Positions 33,047 through 41,897 of a stretch of DNA of 64,000 nt are shown here, in pieces. The notes under the pieces were generated by a model. The model was not told the origin of the DNA. It made no database searches and saw nothing but the letters and a program-made list of their open reading frames with translations. Made by a program: the position numbers and the translations under genes. Origin of the DNA: Nitriliruptoraceae bacterium (lineage in GTDB: Bacteria > Actinomycetota > Nitriliruptoria > Nitriliruptorales > Nitriliruptoraceae). Each line of letters starts with the position of its first letter. Position 1 is the stretch's first letter. The stretch is taken from positions 1 to 64,000 of the forward strand of contig PWLR01000063.1 in NCBI GenBank assembly GCA_003558435.1, read 5' to 3'.

Positions 33047-35260
33047 ATGGATCTACGCCGCAGGCTCCGGGGTCCGGCGGCGACACGAGGGATCATCGCC
33101 GTCGGTGCCGTCCTGCTGGCCCACGGTCTGGCCGCCGGCTCCCTGGTGTTCCTCCAGACGTCCAACTCCGAGGTGGTGCTCCCCGGGACGGTCGTCGCGG
33201 GCGTCGCGGTCGGCGGGTTGGAACGTGCGCCGCTGCATGCCGAGGTCGACCGTCGCGCCGAAGAGCTCCTGAACGAAGAGGTCCGCGTCTCCGTCACGCC
33301 CGGGACCGAGACCGACGCCGCTCCCTCGGCCCGGGATGGCAGCTCAGCGGTGGTCGGAGCCGCCCAGCTCGCCCGGGCTGACGAACTCACCGAGTCCGAC
33401 GAACTCACCGTGATCACCGATCGACGGGCGATCGGGATGACCGTCGACGCCGCAGCAGCGGCCGACGACGCGTGGTCGCTCGGCCGCCGCGGTCTGTGGC
33501 GGGCGCTCCTCGATCAGCTCCGCGCCCGAACGGGCACGCCGCGCGAGGTGGCTCTGCCACGCGATCTGGATCCGGACCGCACCGAACGGTGGGCGACGTC
33601 CACCGCCGCCGTGCTGTCGCACGAAGCGCAGCCAGCCGAGGTCGAACTGATCGCGGTGTCGTCACCCGACGACACCCGGATCGAGGTCACCCCGGCCAGA
33701 TCCGGTGCCCGGGTTCCCGCTGAGCAGCTGCGCTCGGAGGCGGAAGCCGGCTACGCGGTTCCCGGACCCCTGGAGATCCACACCTCGAGGCAGGTGGTGG
33801 CCGCCCCGACCACGGACACCGACCTGGACGCCGCCGTGGACGCCGCGGAGTTGGCGCGATCCGGCGCGGTCACGTTGCGCAACCCGTCACCCGGCGCGGA
33901 CGTGGAGCTCTCACCCACCGACCTGGCGGCGATCCTGACCGTGGGCTTCGCGCCCGACGCACCCGAGGGCGAGCGGCTGCCCTTGACCGCCGATCCCGAG
34001 GCGTTGCTGGATCAGCTCGGCGACGCACTGGAGGCCATCTCCATCGACGCCGAGGAGGCGCGGATCGAACTCCAGGACGGCACGCTCGAGGTCGTCGGCG
34101 GCTCCCTCGGCTTCGTGATGGATCTGCAGTCGACCGCCGATCTGGCCCGCACCACCAGCCAACGAACCTCTGCCCGTGAGGCCCCGCTCCCGGGCACCGT
34201 GCTGACGCCCGATGCCACCCGCGGCGAGCTGCGATGGGCCCTGATGGCCTCGGGGCTGGACGTCACGGCCGGCATCGTGCTGGAGAACGACACGGAGGGC
34301 GACGACCTCGAGCTCTCACCGGACCAACTCACCGAGCTGCTCGAGGTCACCTTCGACCCCGACGCCCCCGTCGACGAGGCGCTCACGGTCGCCGCCGATG
34401 GCGACCGTCTACTCGAGCTGCTCGACGAGGACGTTCTGGCTGCCATCGTGGCCGCCCCGATCGAACCCCGCTTCCAGGTGGCGGACGGCGAGGTGTCGAT
34501 CACTGAGGGAGTTCCGGGCACATCGCTCGATGCCGAGTTGGCTGCCAGGCGTCTGGCCGAGCTCGCGACCGACCCCGCACCGCGGGCCGGGACCCTGCCG
34601 TTGCGTCCGGAGAACCCTGAACTGACCCTCGAGGAAGCGCAGGAGCTGGGTATCGAGGAGGAGGTTTCGAGCTTCACCACCTCGATGGTCGCGGGACAGG
34701 CACGCAACCGCAACATCCGTCAGGCCGCGGACTACCTCGACGGGTCGCTGGTCCTGCCGGGCGAACGCCTGTCGCTGAACCAGGCGATCGGACGCCGCAC
34801 CACCGCCCGAGGGTTCGGGGAGGGCGGGTTCATCCGGGACGGGGAGATCGTGGAGGTCGTCGGGGGTGGTGTGAGCCAGATGGCGACCACCTTCATGAAC
34901 GCCGCCTGGTTCGCCGGTGTCGAACTGGTCGAGTTCCAACCCCACTCGCTGTACTTCGCGCAGTACCCGGTCGGCCGCGAATCGACCATGTCGGGCAACA
35001 CCCTCGACGTCGTGTTCGAGAACGACTCGCCCTACGGCATCCTCGTCACCACCGACCACAGCGACACCCACGTCACGGTGAGTTTCTGGAGCACCGAGTG
35101 GGCCGAGGTCGACACCTGGACCGGCCAGCCGACCAACCGGGTGCCGGGTCAGCTGCGGGACGGGTTCGACGTCAACTTCGGTCGGACCATCACCTATCCG
35201 GACGGCACCAGTACCGACGAGAGCTACTTCCACCGCTACCGCCCGGAGAACGCGCCGTAG
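33047..35260 (+). CDS. VanW family exported protein with long repeated N-terminal region
   Basis: 737 residues. A basic start and a signal anchor (about 12-38) are followed by about 500 residues containing repeated beta-rich units with the pattern LSPxxLxxLLxVxFxPDAPxxEx (for example ELSPTDLAAILTVGFAPDAP and ELSPDQLTELLEVTFDPDAP), resembling the peptidoglycan-binding repeats (PG_binding_4) usual in front of VanW. The VanW domain spans about 545-690: SSFTTSMVAGQARNRNIRQA, LPGERLSLNQAIGRRT, EVVGGGVSQMATTFMNAAW and SPYGILVTT. Function is poorly known; wall-associated. No vancomycin-resistance gene is nearby. Confidence 0.9.
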   Translation: MDLRRRLRGPAATRGIIAVGAVLLAHGLAAGSLVFLQTSNSEVVLPGTVVAGVAVGGLERAPLHAEVDRRAEELLNEEVRVSVTPGTETDAAPSARDGSSAVVGAAQLARADELTESDELTVITDRRAIGMTVDAAAAADDAWSLGRRGLWRALLDQLRARTGTPREVALPRDLDPDRTERWATSTAAVLSHEAQPAEVELIAVSSPDDTRIEVTPARSGARVPAEQLRSEAEAGYAVPGPLEIHTSRQVVAAPTTDTDLDAAVDAAELARSGAVTLRNPSPGADVELSPTDLAAILTVGFAPDAPEGERLPLTADPEALLDQLGDALEAISIDAEEARIELQDGTLEVVGGSLGFVMDLQSTADLARTTSQRTSAREAPLPGTVLTPDATRGELRWALMASGLDVTAGIVLENDTEGDDLELSPDQLTELLEVTFDPDAPVDEALTVAADGDRLLELLDEDVLAAIVAAPIEPRFQVADGEVSITEGVPGTSLDAELAARRLAELATDPAPRAGTLPLRPENPELTLEEAQELGIEEEVSSFTTSMVAGQARNRNIRQAADYLDGSLVLPGERLSLNQAIGRRTTARGFGEGGFIRDGEIVEVVGGGVSQMATTFMNAAWFAGVELVEFQPHSLYFAQYPVGRESTMSGNTLDVVFENDSPYGILVTTDHSDTHVTVSFWSTEWAEVDTWTGQPTNRVPGQLRDGFDVNFGRTITYPDGTSTDESYFHRYRPENAP

Positions 35261-35299
35261 CGCTGTGGTTCAGCCCGGCCCCGACGAGCCCGGACGCCG

Positions 35300-37249
35300 C
35301 TACGAGGGGTCCGACCCGGAAGCGGCGTCCGCCGCGGGAACGGCGGCGGACCCGTCGTCGTGGTCTTCCAGCGGCTTGCCGAGCACACGTAGGCCGATCA
35401 GCGCCGCCGCGATGGCCAACGGGAACGCCGCCCACCACGGCACACCGAACCCGACGGGCAGCAGGCCCAGCACGATGGCCACCGCCCCGACGAACAGCGC
35501 GTACGGCAGCTGTGTGCGCACGTGGTCGATGACGTCGCACTGTGACGCCAACGACGAGATCACCGTCGTGTCGGAGATCGGCGAGCAGTGGTCACCCCAG
35601 ACCGCTCCGGCCAGGATCGTCGACACGCTGGCGAACAGGATCGGGTGGCCGGCCGGGTCGGCCAACCCGTTCGCCTCGAGCACCGTCCACGCCAACGGGA
35701 TCGCCAACGGGGTCAGGATGCCCATCGTCCCCCAGCTGGTCCCGGTCGCGAACGCGACGGCAGCGGCGATCACGAACAGGATGGTGGGCAACAACGCCAC
35801 CGGGAGCGCGTCCCCGAGGGTCGACGCCAGGTACTCGCCGGTACCGAGGTCGTCACTCACCCCGGCCAGCGCCCACGCGAGCGTCAGGATGATGAGCACG
35901 TACAACACCGACTTGATGCCGATGAACCAGGCGTCGACCGTCTCGCTCAGCGTCAGGATGCGCTGCCCGAGGCTGAGCCCCGCCGCGACCAGCACCGACA
36001 GCAGCGATCCCCACAGCAGCGCCGCGAACGCGTCCCCGTCCCCCACCACCTCGACGACCGTGTCGCCCTCCCCGGTCACGAACAGACCGACGGCCGTCAC
36101 CCCGATCAGGGTCAGGATGGGCAGGACCGCGTTCACCAGCCGGCGGGGTGCCTGCTCCGGGGGGATCAGGTCGTCTTCCAACTGGTCACTGCCCCCGAGG
36201 TTCGATCCCTCGCGGAGCGCCACGCCGCTGTCACGAGAACGCTGCTCGGCGGTGCGCATGGGACCGAAGTCGCGACCCGACGCGGCCACCGCGAACACGA
36301 AGATGACCGCGATGACCGGGTAGAAGGCGTAGGCGAGCGAACGCAGGAACACCGAATAGCCCGACAGTTCCAGGCCGATGCCCTCGACCGCGGTGGAGAT
36401 CAGCCCGACCTGGAAGCCGATCCAGGTGGTCACCAACGCGATCGTGGCCATCGGGGCGGCCGTCGAATCGACGATGTAGGCGAGCTTCTCGCGCGAGAGC
36501 GCCAGGCGATCGGTGATCGGCCGCATCGTGTTGCCCACGACCAGCGTGTTCGCGTAGTCGTCGAAGAAGATCGCGACCCCCAATCCACCGGTGGCGAGCT
36601 GCCCCCGTCGCGGCGTGGACGCCCAGCCGATGACCTTTTCGACGATGCCGTCGGTGCCCCCGTTGCGACGGATGATGCCGACCATGCCACCGATCATCAG
36701 GGTGAACACGATGATGGCCACGTGATCGGGGTTGCTGAGCGCATCGACGACGTAGACCCCGATCAGGTCCAGGAGCGCGGTGATGATGCCGCCGAAGGTC
36801 ATCCCGTTCAACAACCAGGCGCCGACCCAGACCCCGGCGACCAGCGACGGGATGATCTGGCGGGTCAGCAGGGCCAGACCGATCGCCAGCAGCGGGGGCA
36901 GGACCGCGAGCCAGCCGGGCGTGACGGCTACCGCGGCCTCGAGCTCCTCCGCCTCCTCGGGCTCGGCGTCCGCTGCCTCGGCCCCGTCATCGTCTGTCTG
37001 CGCCGTGTCCTCGTCAGCGTCCTGAGCGACGACGACCTCGCCGGTGTCCTGGGCGACGACGACCTCGCCGGTGTCCTGGGCGACGACGACCTCGCCGGCG
37101 GCGGCCGTGGTCGCGAGCGGGACCATCACGAGAGCGCACAGACCCAACAACGTGGCGATCGCCAGGCGCCGGAACGACCGTGTCCGCTCAGCGTGCCCGA
37201 CCGGGACCTCGACCGGCGTTCCCGACGCTCCCCGTATCCGCCGCACCAT
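35300..37249 (-). CDS. NhaC-family Na+/H+ antiporter with exported acidic N-terminal extension
   Basis: 649 residues from ATG 37249, with GAGGAG eight bases upstream. The N-terminus looks like a signal peptide (about 27-51, ending TTAAA), followed by three repeats of GEVVVAQDT (52-78) and an acidic stretch (79-105); about 12 transmembrane helices then form an NhaC-type transporter. Landmarks: IPSLVAGVWVGAWLLNG, IIVFTLMIGGMVGIIRRNGG, GVAIFFDDYANTLVVGNTMR, FATGTSWGTMGILTPLAIPL and AGAVWGDHCSPISDTTVISS. The family exchanges Na+ (or malate with H+/Na+) and helps pH and sodium balance. The secreted-type extension is unusual. A perfect palindrome lies upstream at 37286-37299. Confidence 0.88.
   Translation of the reverse strand: MVRRIRGASGTPVEVPVGHAERTRSFRRLAIATLLGLCALVMVPLATTAAAGEVVVAQDTGEVVVAQDTGEVVVAQDADEDTAQTDDDGAEAADAEPEEAEELEAAVAVTPGWLAVLPPLLAIGLALLTRQIIPSLVAGVWVGAWLLNGMTFGGIITALLDLIGVYVVDALSNPDHVAIIVFTLMIGGMVGIIRRNGGTDGIVEKVIGWASTPRRGQLATGGLGVAIFFDDYANTLVVGNTMRPITDRLALSREKLAYIVDSTAAPMATIALVTTWIGFQVGLISTAVEGIGLELSGYSVFLRSLAYAFYPVIAVIFVFAVAASGRDFGPMRTAEQRSRDSGVALREGSNLGGSDQLEDDLIPPEQAPRRLVNAVLPILTLIGVTAVGLFVTGEGDTVVEVVGDGDAFAALLWGSLLSVLVAAGLSLGQRILTLSETVDAWFIGIKSVLYVLIILTLAWALAGVSDDLGTGEYLASTLGDALPVALLPTILFVIAAAVAFATGTSWGTMGILTPLAIPLAWTVLEANGLADPAGHPILFASVSTILAGAVWGDHCSPISDTTVISSLASQCDVIDHVRTQLPYALFVGAVAIVLGLLPVGFGVPWWAAFPLAIAAALIGLRVLGKPLEDHDDGSAAVPAADAASGSDPS
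37016..37096 (-). repeat. 27-bp in-frame tandem repeat (9-residue units x3)
   Basis: Encodes GEVVVAQDT, GEVVVAQDT and GEVVVAQDA at residues 52-78 of the NhaC-like protein. The DNA units are nearly identical, so the expansion is recent. Confidence 0.9.
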
Positions 37250-37285
37250 GATGCGCTCCTCGCCACCCGACCGAGATGCGAGTCT

Positions 37286-37299
37286 GCACACATGTGTGC
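37286..37299. promoter_or_regulatory. 14-bp perfect palindrome upstream of the antiporter gene
   Basis: GCACACATGTGTGC lies 37 bp before ATG 37249, within the expected promoter region, and is a likely operator for a homodimeric regulator. No regulator gene is adjacent. Confidence 0.5.
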
Positions 37300-37421
37300 G
37301 GCTTCCGGGGTAGCGGTGGCCGGTGGCCGCACTCCCGGCCGGTCAAGGCGCCCGTAGAGTGAAGGCCGCCCCGGCGTGCGGGTCCGCCGCGGCGTGCGTA
37401 CGAGCGGGGCGCCTGCCGGGC

Positions 37422-38234
37422 TCAATCCGCGGCGTAGATCTCGACCGCCACGAAGCCGGTGTTGCCCCCGGTGGTATCGACGGCCTCGAACCGGAACGAC
37501 TGGCCGTTGGTCGCGGCCTCCACGGTGCGCAGACCATCGGGATCGCCCTCGAACGGCCCGAGCACCTCGTCGTCGACGATCACCTGATAGCGCTCGATGA
37601 TCGAGCTGCCGTCCCCCATGGATCGGGAGCGCACGCCGAATCCGACCACCTCGGTGACCTCCGGAAGCTCGATGGTGATCGCGGCGTCGTCACCGTCGTC
37701 GTCGCTGGACCACTCCGTGGCCGGGTCACCGTCGATCGCGTTCGCTGCTCCGAACGCGTCCGAGAACTCGGAACTGACCTCCGTCACCGTGCCGTGCACT
37801 GCGACGTCCGTGCCGGGGGTGGCCACCTCGGTGGCCTCCGGGGTGGTGAACGTGAGTACCTCGGAGCGGTAGAGGTTCCCGGCGGCGTCGGAACCCTGCA
37901 TCACGTACTGGTAGTCGGTCTCCGGCTCCAGGCCGAGCAGCACCGGGTTGTGCTCGATCATCGTCGCACCGGTCATGTCGTCGTCCGTGGCGACCATCCC
38001 GAAGTCGTCGTCCTCGCCGTAGATCGCCGCGCAGGCCAGCGGGATGGTGGTGGTGAGGCTCACGGTGGCCGAGGTACCCGACGGGTCGGCGCTCACCACG
38101 ATGGACGAATCGAGCACCTCCTCCAGCGGACGCACCTCGACGTCGACCGCGTCGGCGGAGCCGGTATCCGAGCCGACGCCGGTACAGCCGGCGAGCACGA
38201 GCACCAGCGCGAGCAGTGTGGCGCGAACGACCAT
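37422..38234 (-). CDS. lipoprotein with discoidin (F5/8 type C)-like domain
   Basis: 270 residues from ATG 38234, with AGGAG six bases upstream. Signal peptide with lipobox LVLAGC (Cys17). The middle part (about 35-120) resembles a fibronectin type III-like fold, with LGLEPETDYQYVMQGSDAAG and LTFTTPEA. The C-terminal part (about 135-270) resembles an F5/8 type C (discoidin) domain: FSDAFGAANAIDGDPATEWS followed by AAITIELPEVTEVVGFGVRS and FRFEAVDTTGGNTGFVAVEI. Such domains bind glycans or surfaces. It is placed downstream of the ABC pair on the same strand, 77 bp away. Confidence 0.85.
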   Translation of the reverse strand: MVVRATLLALVLVLAGCTGVGSDTGSADAVDVEVRPLEEVLDSSIVVSADPSGTSATVSLTTTIPLACAAIYGEDDDFGMVATDDDMTGATMIEHNPVLLGLEPETDYQYVMQGSDAAGNLYRSEVLTFTTPEATEVATPGTDVAVHGTVTEVSSEFSDAFGAANAIDGDPATEWSSDDDGDDAAITIELPEVTEVVGFGVRSRSMGDGSSIIERYQVIVDDEVLGPFEGDPDGLRTVEAATNGQSFRFEAVDTTGGNTGFVAVEIYAAD

Positions 38235-38311
38235 CGAGGTCTCCTGTGAACTGCGTGTGATGAGGGGCGCGGGTCGCTCGGGGGGTTCGGCACCGACCGC
38301 CCGGCGCCCCG

Positions 38312-40849
38312 TCAGTCGGACTGCAACGCGCGCAGGACGTCCATACGTGCCGCACGCCGCGCCGGTATCACCCCCGCGACCAGACCGGCCAGTACGGCGA
38401 CCACGACGCCGATGCCGAGCTGGAGCCACGGCAGGGCGAACGTGTCGATGTTGAAGGCCTCGACACTGGTGAACGCCGCACCGAACGGGATGCCGAGCGC
38501 CAGGCCGAGGGCGGCACCGAGCAGGGCCACCGTGACCGCCTCCTTGCGGACCATGCTGCGGACCTGGGAACGGGTCATCCCGACGGCCCGCAGCAGCCCG
38601 ATCTCCCGCGTGCGCTCGACGACGCTCAGCGCCAGGGTGTTGACGATGCCGAGCAGGGCCACCAACACGCTGAGCGCCAGCAGGGCCACGACCACACCCA
38701 ACAGTTGGTCCAGCTGCGCACCGATCGCCTCAGCCAGACCGGCCTGATCGAAGACCCCCACCTGTGGGAAGTCCGCCAGGGCGGTCTCCACTGCCGTGAT
38801 GCCGGCCTCCGCACCGACCCCGTCGGCGAACTGGACGTAGAGGTTGAAGACGGTCGCCTCGCCGCCGTTGGCAGCGAAGGTGTCGAGGTCGAGGAACCAG
38901 GAGGTGTCGAGGCCGCTGCCATCGATCACGGCACGGACGGTCACGTCCACCTCGCCGTCGGGCAAGCCGACCGTGACCGTGTCCCCCGCCGACAAGCCGC
39001 GGGCGTCGGCCGTGCTCTCGGCGACGATCATGCCCCCCTCGGTGAAGCCGGCGACCTCGCCGTCGACCGCTTCGAAGTCGAACACCGCCAGCACGTCTTC
39101 GGGGGCCATCACCGCGACGGTCGGGTTCCCGTCCCCGATGGGCAGTTGGGTGGCACGGACCGGGGCGGCGACCTCCACCTCCGTCAACGCGTCCAGCTCG
39201 TCGGTGACCTGCTGGGGCACCCCACCGACGGTGCCGGCCTGCACGAAGGCATCGACCACGAAGCTGCGTTCGATCGCGCCATCGATCGTCGCCTGCAGCG
39301 ACGCGGAGAAGATCGACACGAACGCCACCAGCGCGAGACCGATCATCAACGCCGATGCGGTCGCGGCGGTTCGCCGGGGGTTGCGCATCGCGTTGGCGCG
39401 CGCGAGCTCCCCACTCATCCCGGCCCGGGCGGCCGGCCAGCCGAGCACGGACGTGACCGGTCGGGCGATCAACGATGCCAGGGCCGCGACCCCGAGGAAG
39501 ATCGCGACCGCCCCCGCGCCGAGCGAGGCGGCCCCCGCACCACCGAACAAGGTGGCGCCCATCCCGACCGAGCCGGCGACGAGGAGCACCACACCCGCCA
39601 CCGTCCGCAGGATGCCCCGGCCCGCCGGAGCTGCCACCGCGACCTCGGTGAGCGCCGCAACGGGAGGGACCTGCACGGCCCGACGGGCCGGTACCAGGGA
39701 GGCCAGCACCGTGATGACGGCGCCCAGCGCCACCGAGACGATGATGGTGCGCGGGAGGATCACGAGCGAGTCGCCCGGGAGCTCGATGCCGATGACCCCC
39801 AGCAGCGCCTGGAGCGCGAACGCCACCACCAGCCCGAACGCCGCACCCAGCGCGCCACCGACGACGCCGACCACGGCGGCTTCGCCGAGCACGGCGGACA
39901 GCAGCTGCGCACGCCCGGCACCGACGGCGCGCAGCAGGGCGAGCTCCTTCAGGCGACCGGCCAGCACGATGGTGAAGGTGTTGAAGATCAGGAAGCCGCC
40001 GACCAGCAGGGCGATGACGGCGAACACCAACAGCACGGTGGAGAAGATCTCGATGAACGGCGCGATCGCCGCCTGGTCCTCGTCGGCGATCTCCTCGGCG
40101 GTCAGTACCTCGACGTCGTCGCCGAGCGCCGTGGTGAGGGTGTCCACCAGATCGTCGGGGTCGGTCCCGGTGGCAGCCGCGGCGTAGATCGAGGTGTAAC
40201 GCCCGTCCGTTCCGAGCCGGTCGGCTGCCGTAGCGGCATCGAGCAGCACGATCGATGCACCCGCGAGGTTGTCGAGTTCACCGACGCCGAAGGTGCCGAC
40301 GATCTCGGCCCGTTCGACGGGTCCGTCGAACACGACCCCGACCTCGTCGCCGATCGACCAGTCCTCGGAGCCGGCCGTGCCGGCGTCGATCGCGATCTCC
40401 CCCGCGACCTGCGGCCACCGACCGGCGCGAAGCTCCGCCGGGTCCAGTTCGTCGTTGTCGAACACGTTGTAGGCCAGGGTGGGCGGACCGAACTGGCCGA
40501 TCGGCTCGCCGTCGTCACCGATCAGGACGGCCATGCCTTCGATCTCGCCCTCGGCCACCCGCACCGCATCGAGGGCGCGGACGTCCATGACCAGTTCGGG
40601 GTCGAGGGTCTGCGGCGGCCCACCGTCAGCGAACCCGCCGTCCTCCGCGGAGGCCCCGGAGCCGGCCGGACGGACCACGGCGTCGGTCTCGCCGACGATC
40701 GAGGTGAACAGATCCTCGAATCCCTGCTCGAGGGTGTCGCCGAAGGTCAACGCCCCGGCGACAAAACCCGTGCCGAGCACCACGGCGAGCCCCGTCAGCA
40801 GGAACCGGGCCCTGTTCGCCAACAGGCCCTTCCACGTCAGCGTCCACAT
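38312..40849 (-). CDS. ABC transporter permease, MacB/FtsX family
   Basis: 845 residues with the large-permease architecture: an N-terminal helix (LLANRARFLLTGLAVVLGTG), a long periplasm-side domain, three helices near 260-400, a second copy (helix at about 425-450, then a domain with GVPQQVTDELDALTEVEVAA) and a final FtsX module LLALSVLVALLGIVNTLALS, VVERTREIGLLRAVGMTRSQ. Two FtsX domains in one chain is common in actinobacteria. It pairs with the ATPase gene seven bases upstream. These transporters act by mechanotransmission on lipoproteins, peptides or wall enzymes rather than classic import; the substrate here is unknown. Confidence 0.9.
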   Translation of the reverse strand: MWTLTWKGLLANRARFLLTGLAVVLGTGFVAGALTFGDTLEQGFEDLFTSIVGETDAVVRPAGSGASAEDGGFADGGPPQTLDPELVMDVRALDAVRVAEGEIEGMAVLIGDDGEPIGQFGPPTLAYNVFDNDELDPAELRAGRWPQVAGEIAIDAGTAGSEDWSIGDEVGVVFDGPVERAEIVGTFGVGELDNLAGASIVLLDAATAADRLGTDGRYTSIYAAAATGTDPDDLVDTLTTALGDDVEVLTAEEIADEDQAAIAPFIEIFSTVLLVFAVIALLVGGFLIFNTFTIVLAGRLKELALLRAVGAGRAQLLSAVLGEAAVVGVVGGALGAAFGLVVAFALQALLGVIGIELPGDSLVILPRTIIVSVALGAVITVLASLVPARRAVQVPPVAALTEVAVAAPAGRGILRTVAGVVLLVAGSVGMGATLFGGAGAASLGAGAVAIFLGVAALASLIARPVTSVLGWPAARAGMSGELARANAMRNPRRTAATASALMIGLALVAFVSIFSASLQATIDGAIERSFVVDAFVQAGTVGGVPQQVTDELDALTEVEVAAPVRATQLPIGDGNPTVAVMAPEDVLAVFDFEAVDGEVAGFTEGGMIVAESTADARGLSAGDTVTVGLPDGEVDVTVRAVIDGSGLDTSWFLDLDTFAANGGEATVFNLYVQFADGVGAEAGITAVETALADFPQVGVFDQAGLAEAIGAQLDQLLGVVVALLALSVLVALLGIVNTLALSVVERTREIGLLRAVGMTRSQVRSMVRKEAVTVALLGAALGLALGIPFGAAFTSVEAFNIDTFALPWLQLGIGVVVAVLAGLVAGVIPARRAARMDVLRALQSD

Positions 40850-40856
40850 GGCGGCC

Positions 40857-41657
40857 TCAGCCCTCCAGGTCGCGGATGCGTTCCAGCACCCGGTCGACGG
40901 TGGGCGCGCTGACGTCGTCCACCACCCTGCCGTCGGCCAGGAACCACACCCGGTCCGCGGCCGCGGCGGCCGCGGGATCGTGGGTGACCATCACGATGGT
41001 CTGACCGAACTCGTCGACGCTCCGACGCAGCAGGGCGAGCAGTTCGGTGCCGCTCGCGCGGTCGAGGTTGCCGGTGGGTTCGTCGCCGAACACGATGTCC
41101 GGACGTGTCACCAAGGCGCGCGCGACGGCGACACGTTGTTGTTGACCGCCGGACAGTTCGGGCGGGCGATGAGCGAGCCGATCCCGCAACCCGAGCTGAT
41201 CGATGATGCGGTCGAACCACTCCGCATCCGGTGCCCGGCGGCCGAGCTTCAGCGGCAGCAGGATGTTCTCCTGCGCGGTCAGGGTCGGGACCAGGTTGAA
41301 CGCCTGGAAGACGAACCCCACCCGGTCACGGCGCAGGACCGTCAGCGCCTTGTCCTTCAGCAGGTCGAGGTCCGTACCGCCGATGCGCACCGTGCCGCTC
41401 GTTGGCCGGTCCAGACCGGCCAGGCAGTGCAGCAGGGTCGACTTGCCCGAGCCGCTCGGCCCCATGACCGCGACGAAGCTGCCGCGCGGCACCTGCAGGC
41501 TGATCCCATCGACGGCGCGCACGACCGCATCACCGTCGCCGTAGGTCCGCACGAGGTCGACCGTCTCCGCCGCCGGTCGATCGATCGCTCGGGCGGGCTC
41601 CGCGTGATCGCCCCTGGGATCGGGACGCGTGGGCTCGGGCGTGGGGTCGCTCGACAT
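40857..41657 (-). CDS. ABC transporter ATP-binding protein, LolD/MacB family
   Basis: 266 residues from ATG 41657 (ribosome site weak; the open frame to 41816 is not protein-like). Walker A MGPSGSGKSTLLHCLAG, VGFVFQAFNLVPTLTAQENI (Q-loop), signature ELSGGQQQRVAVARALV, Walker B DIVFGDEPTGNLD and VTHDPAAAA complete an intact ATPase of the LolD/MacB type. The first 35 residues are a low-complexity, proline-rich leader. It drives the FtsX-type permease directly downstream. Confidence 0.92.
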   Translation of the reverse strand: MSSDPTPEPTRPDPRGDHAEPARAIDRPAAETVDLVRTYGDGDAVVRAVDGISLQVPRGSFVAVMGPSGSGKSTLLHCLAGLDRPTSGTVRIGGTDLDLLKDKALTVLRRDRVGFVFQAFNLVPTLTAQENILLPLKLGRRAPDAEWFDRIIDQLGLRDRLAHRPPELSGGQQQRVAVARALVTRPDIVFGDEPTGNLDRASGTELLALLRRSVDEFGQTIVMVTHDPAAAAAADRVWFLADGRVVDDVSAPTVDRVLERIRDLEG

Positions 41658-41897
41658 GATGGGTCCTGAGGCAGGATCGGAGGGAAGCGGGGAGACGGCG
41701 AGACGGCGTGGCCTCGAGCCTGACATGCCCGTGTTCCCGATGCCATCGTCGCACCAACGGGCTTCGTCCTCCACCCGGGGGCGAACATCCCGCCCTGACC
41801 CGCCTCGCGGGGGCACGGAACCAGCCGCCGTTCGGCGGTCGGGCCGGCAGGACCGGGGAGATCCCGTGCCGCGACGGTCATACCGTGAGACGATCGC

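Noticed and set aside
33047-35260. Vancomycin resistance gene
   Set aside because: VanW-domain proteins are widespread and no vanH/A/X or two-component genes are present.
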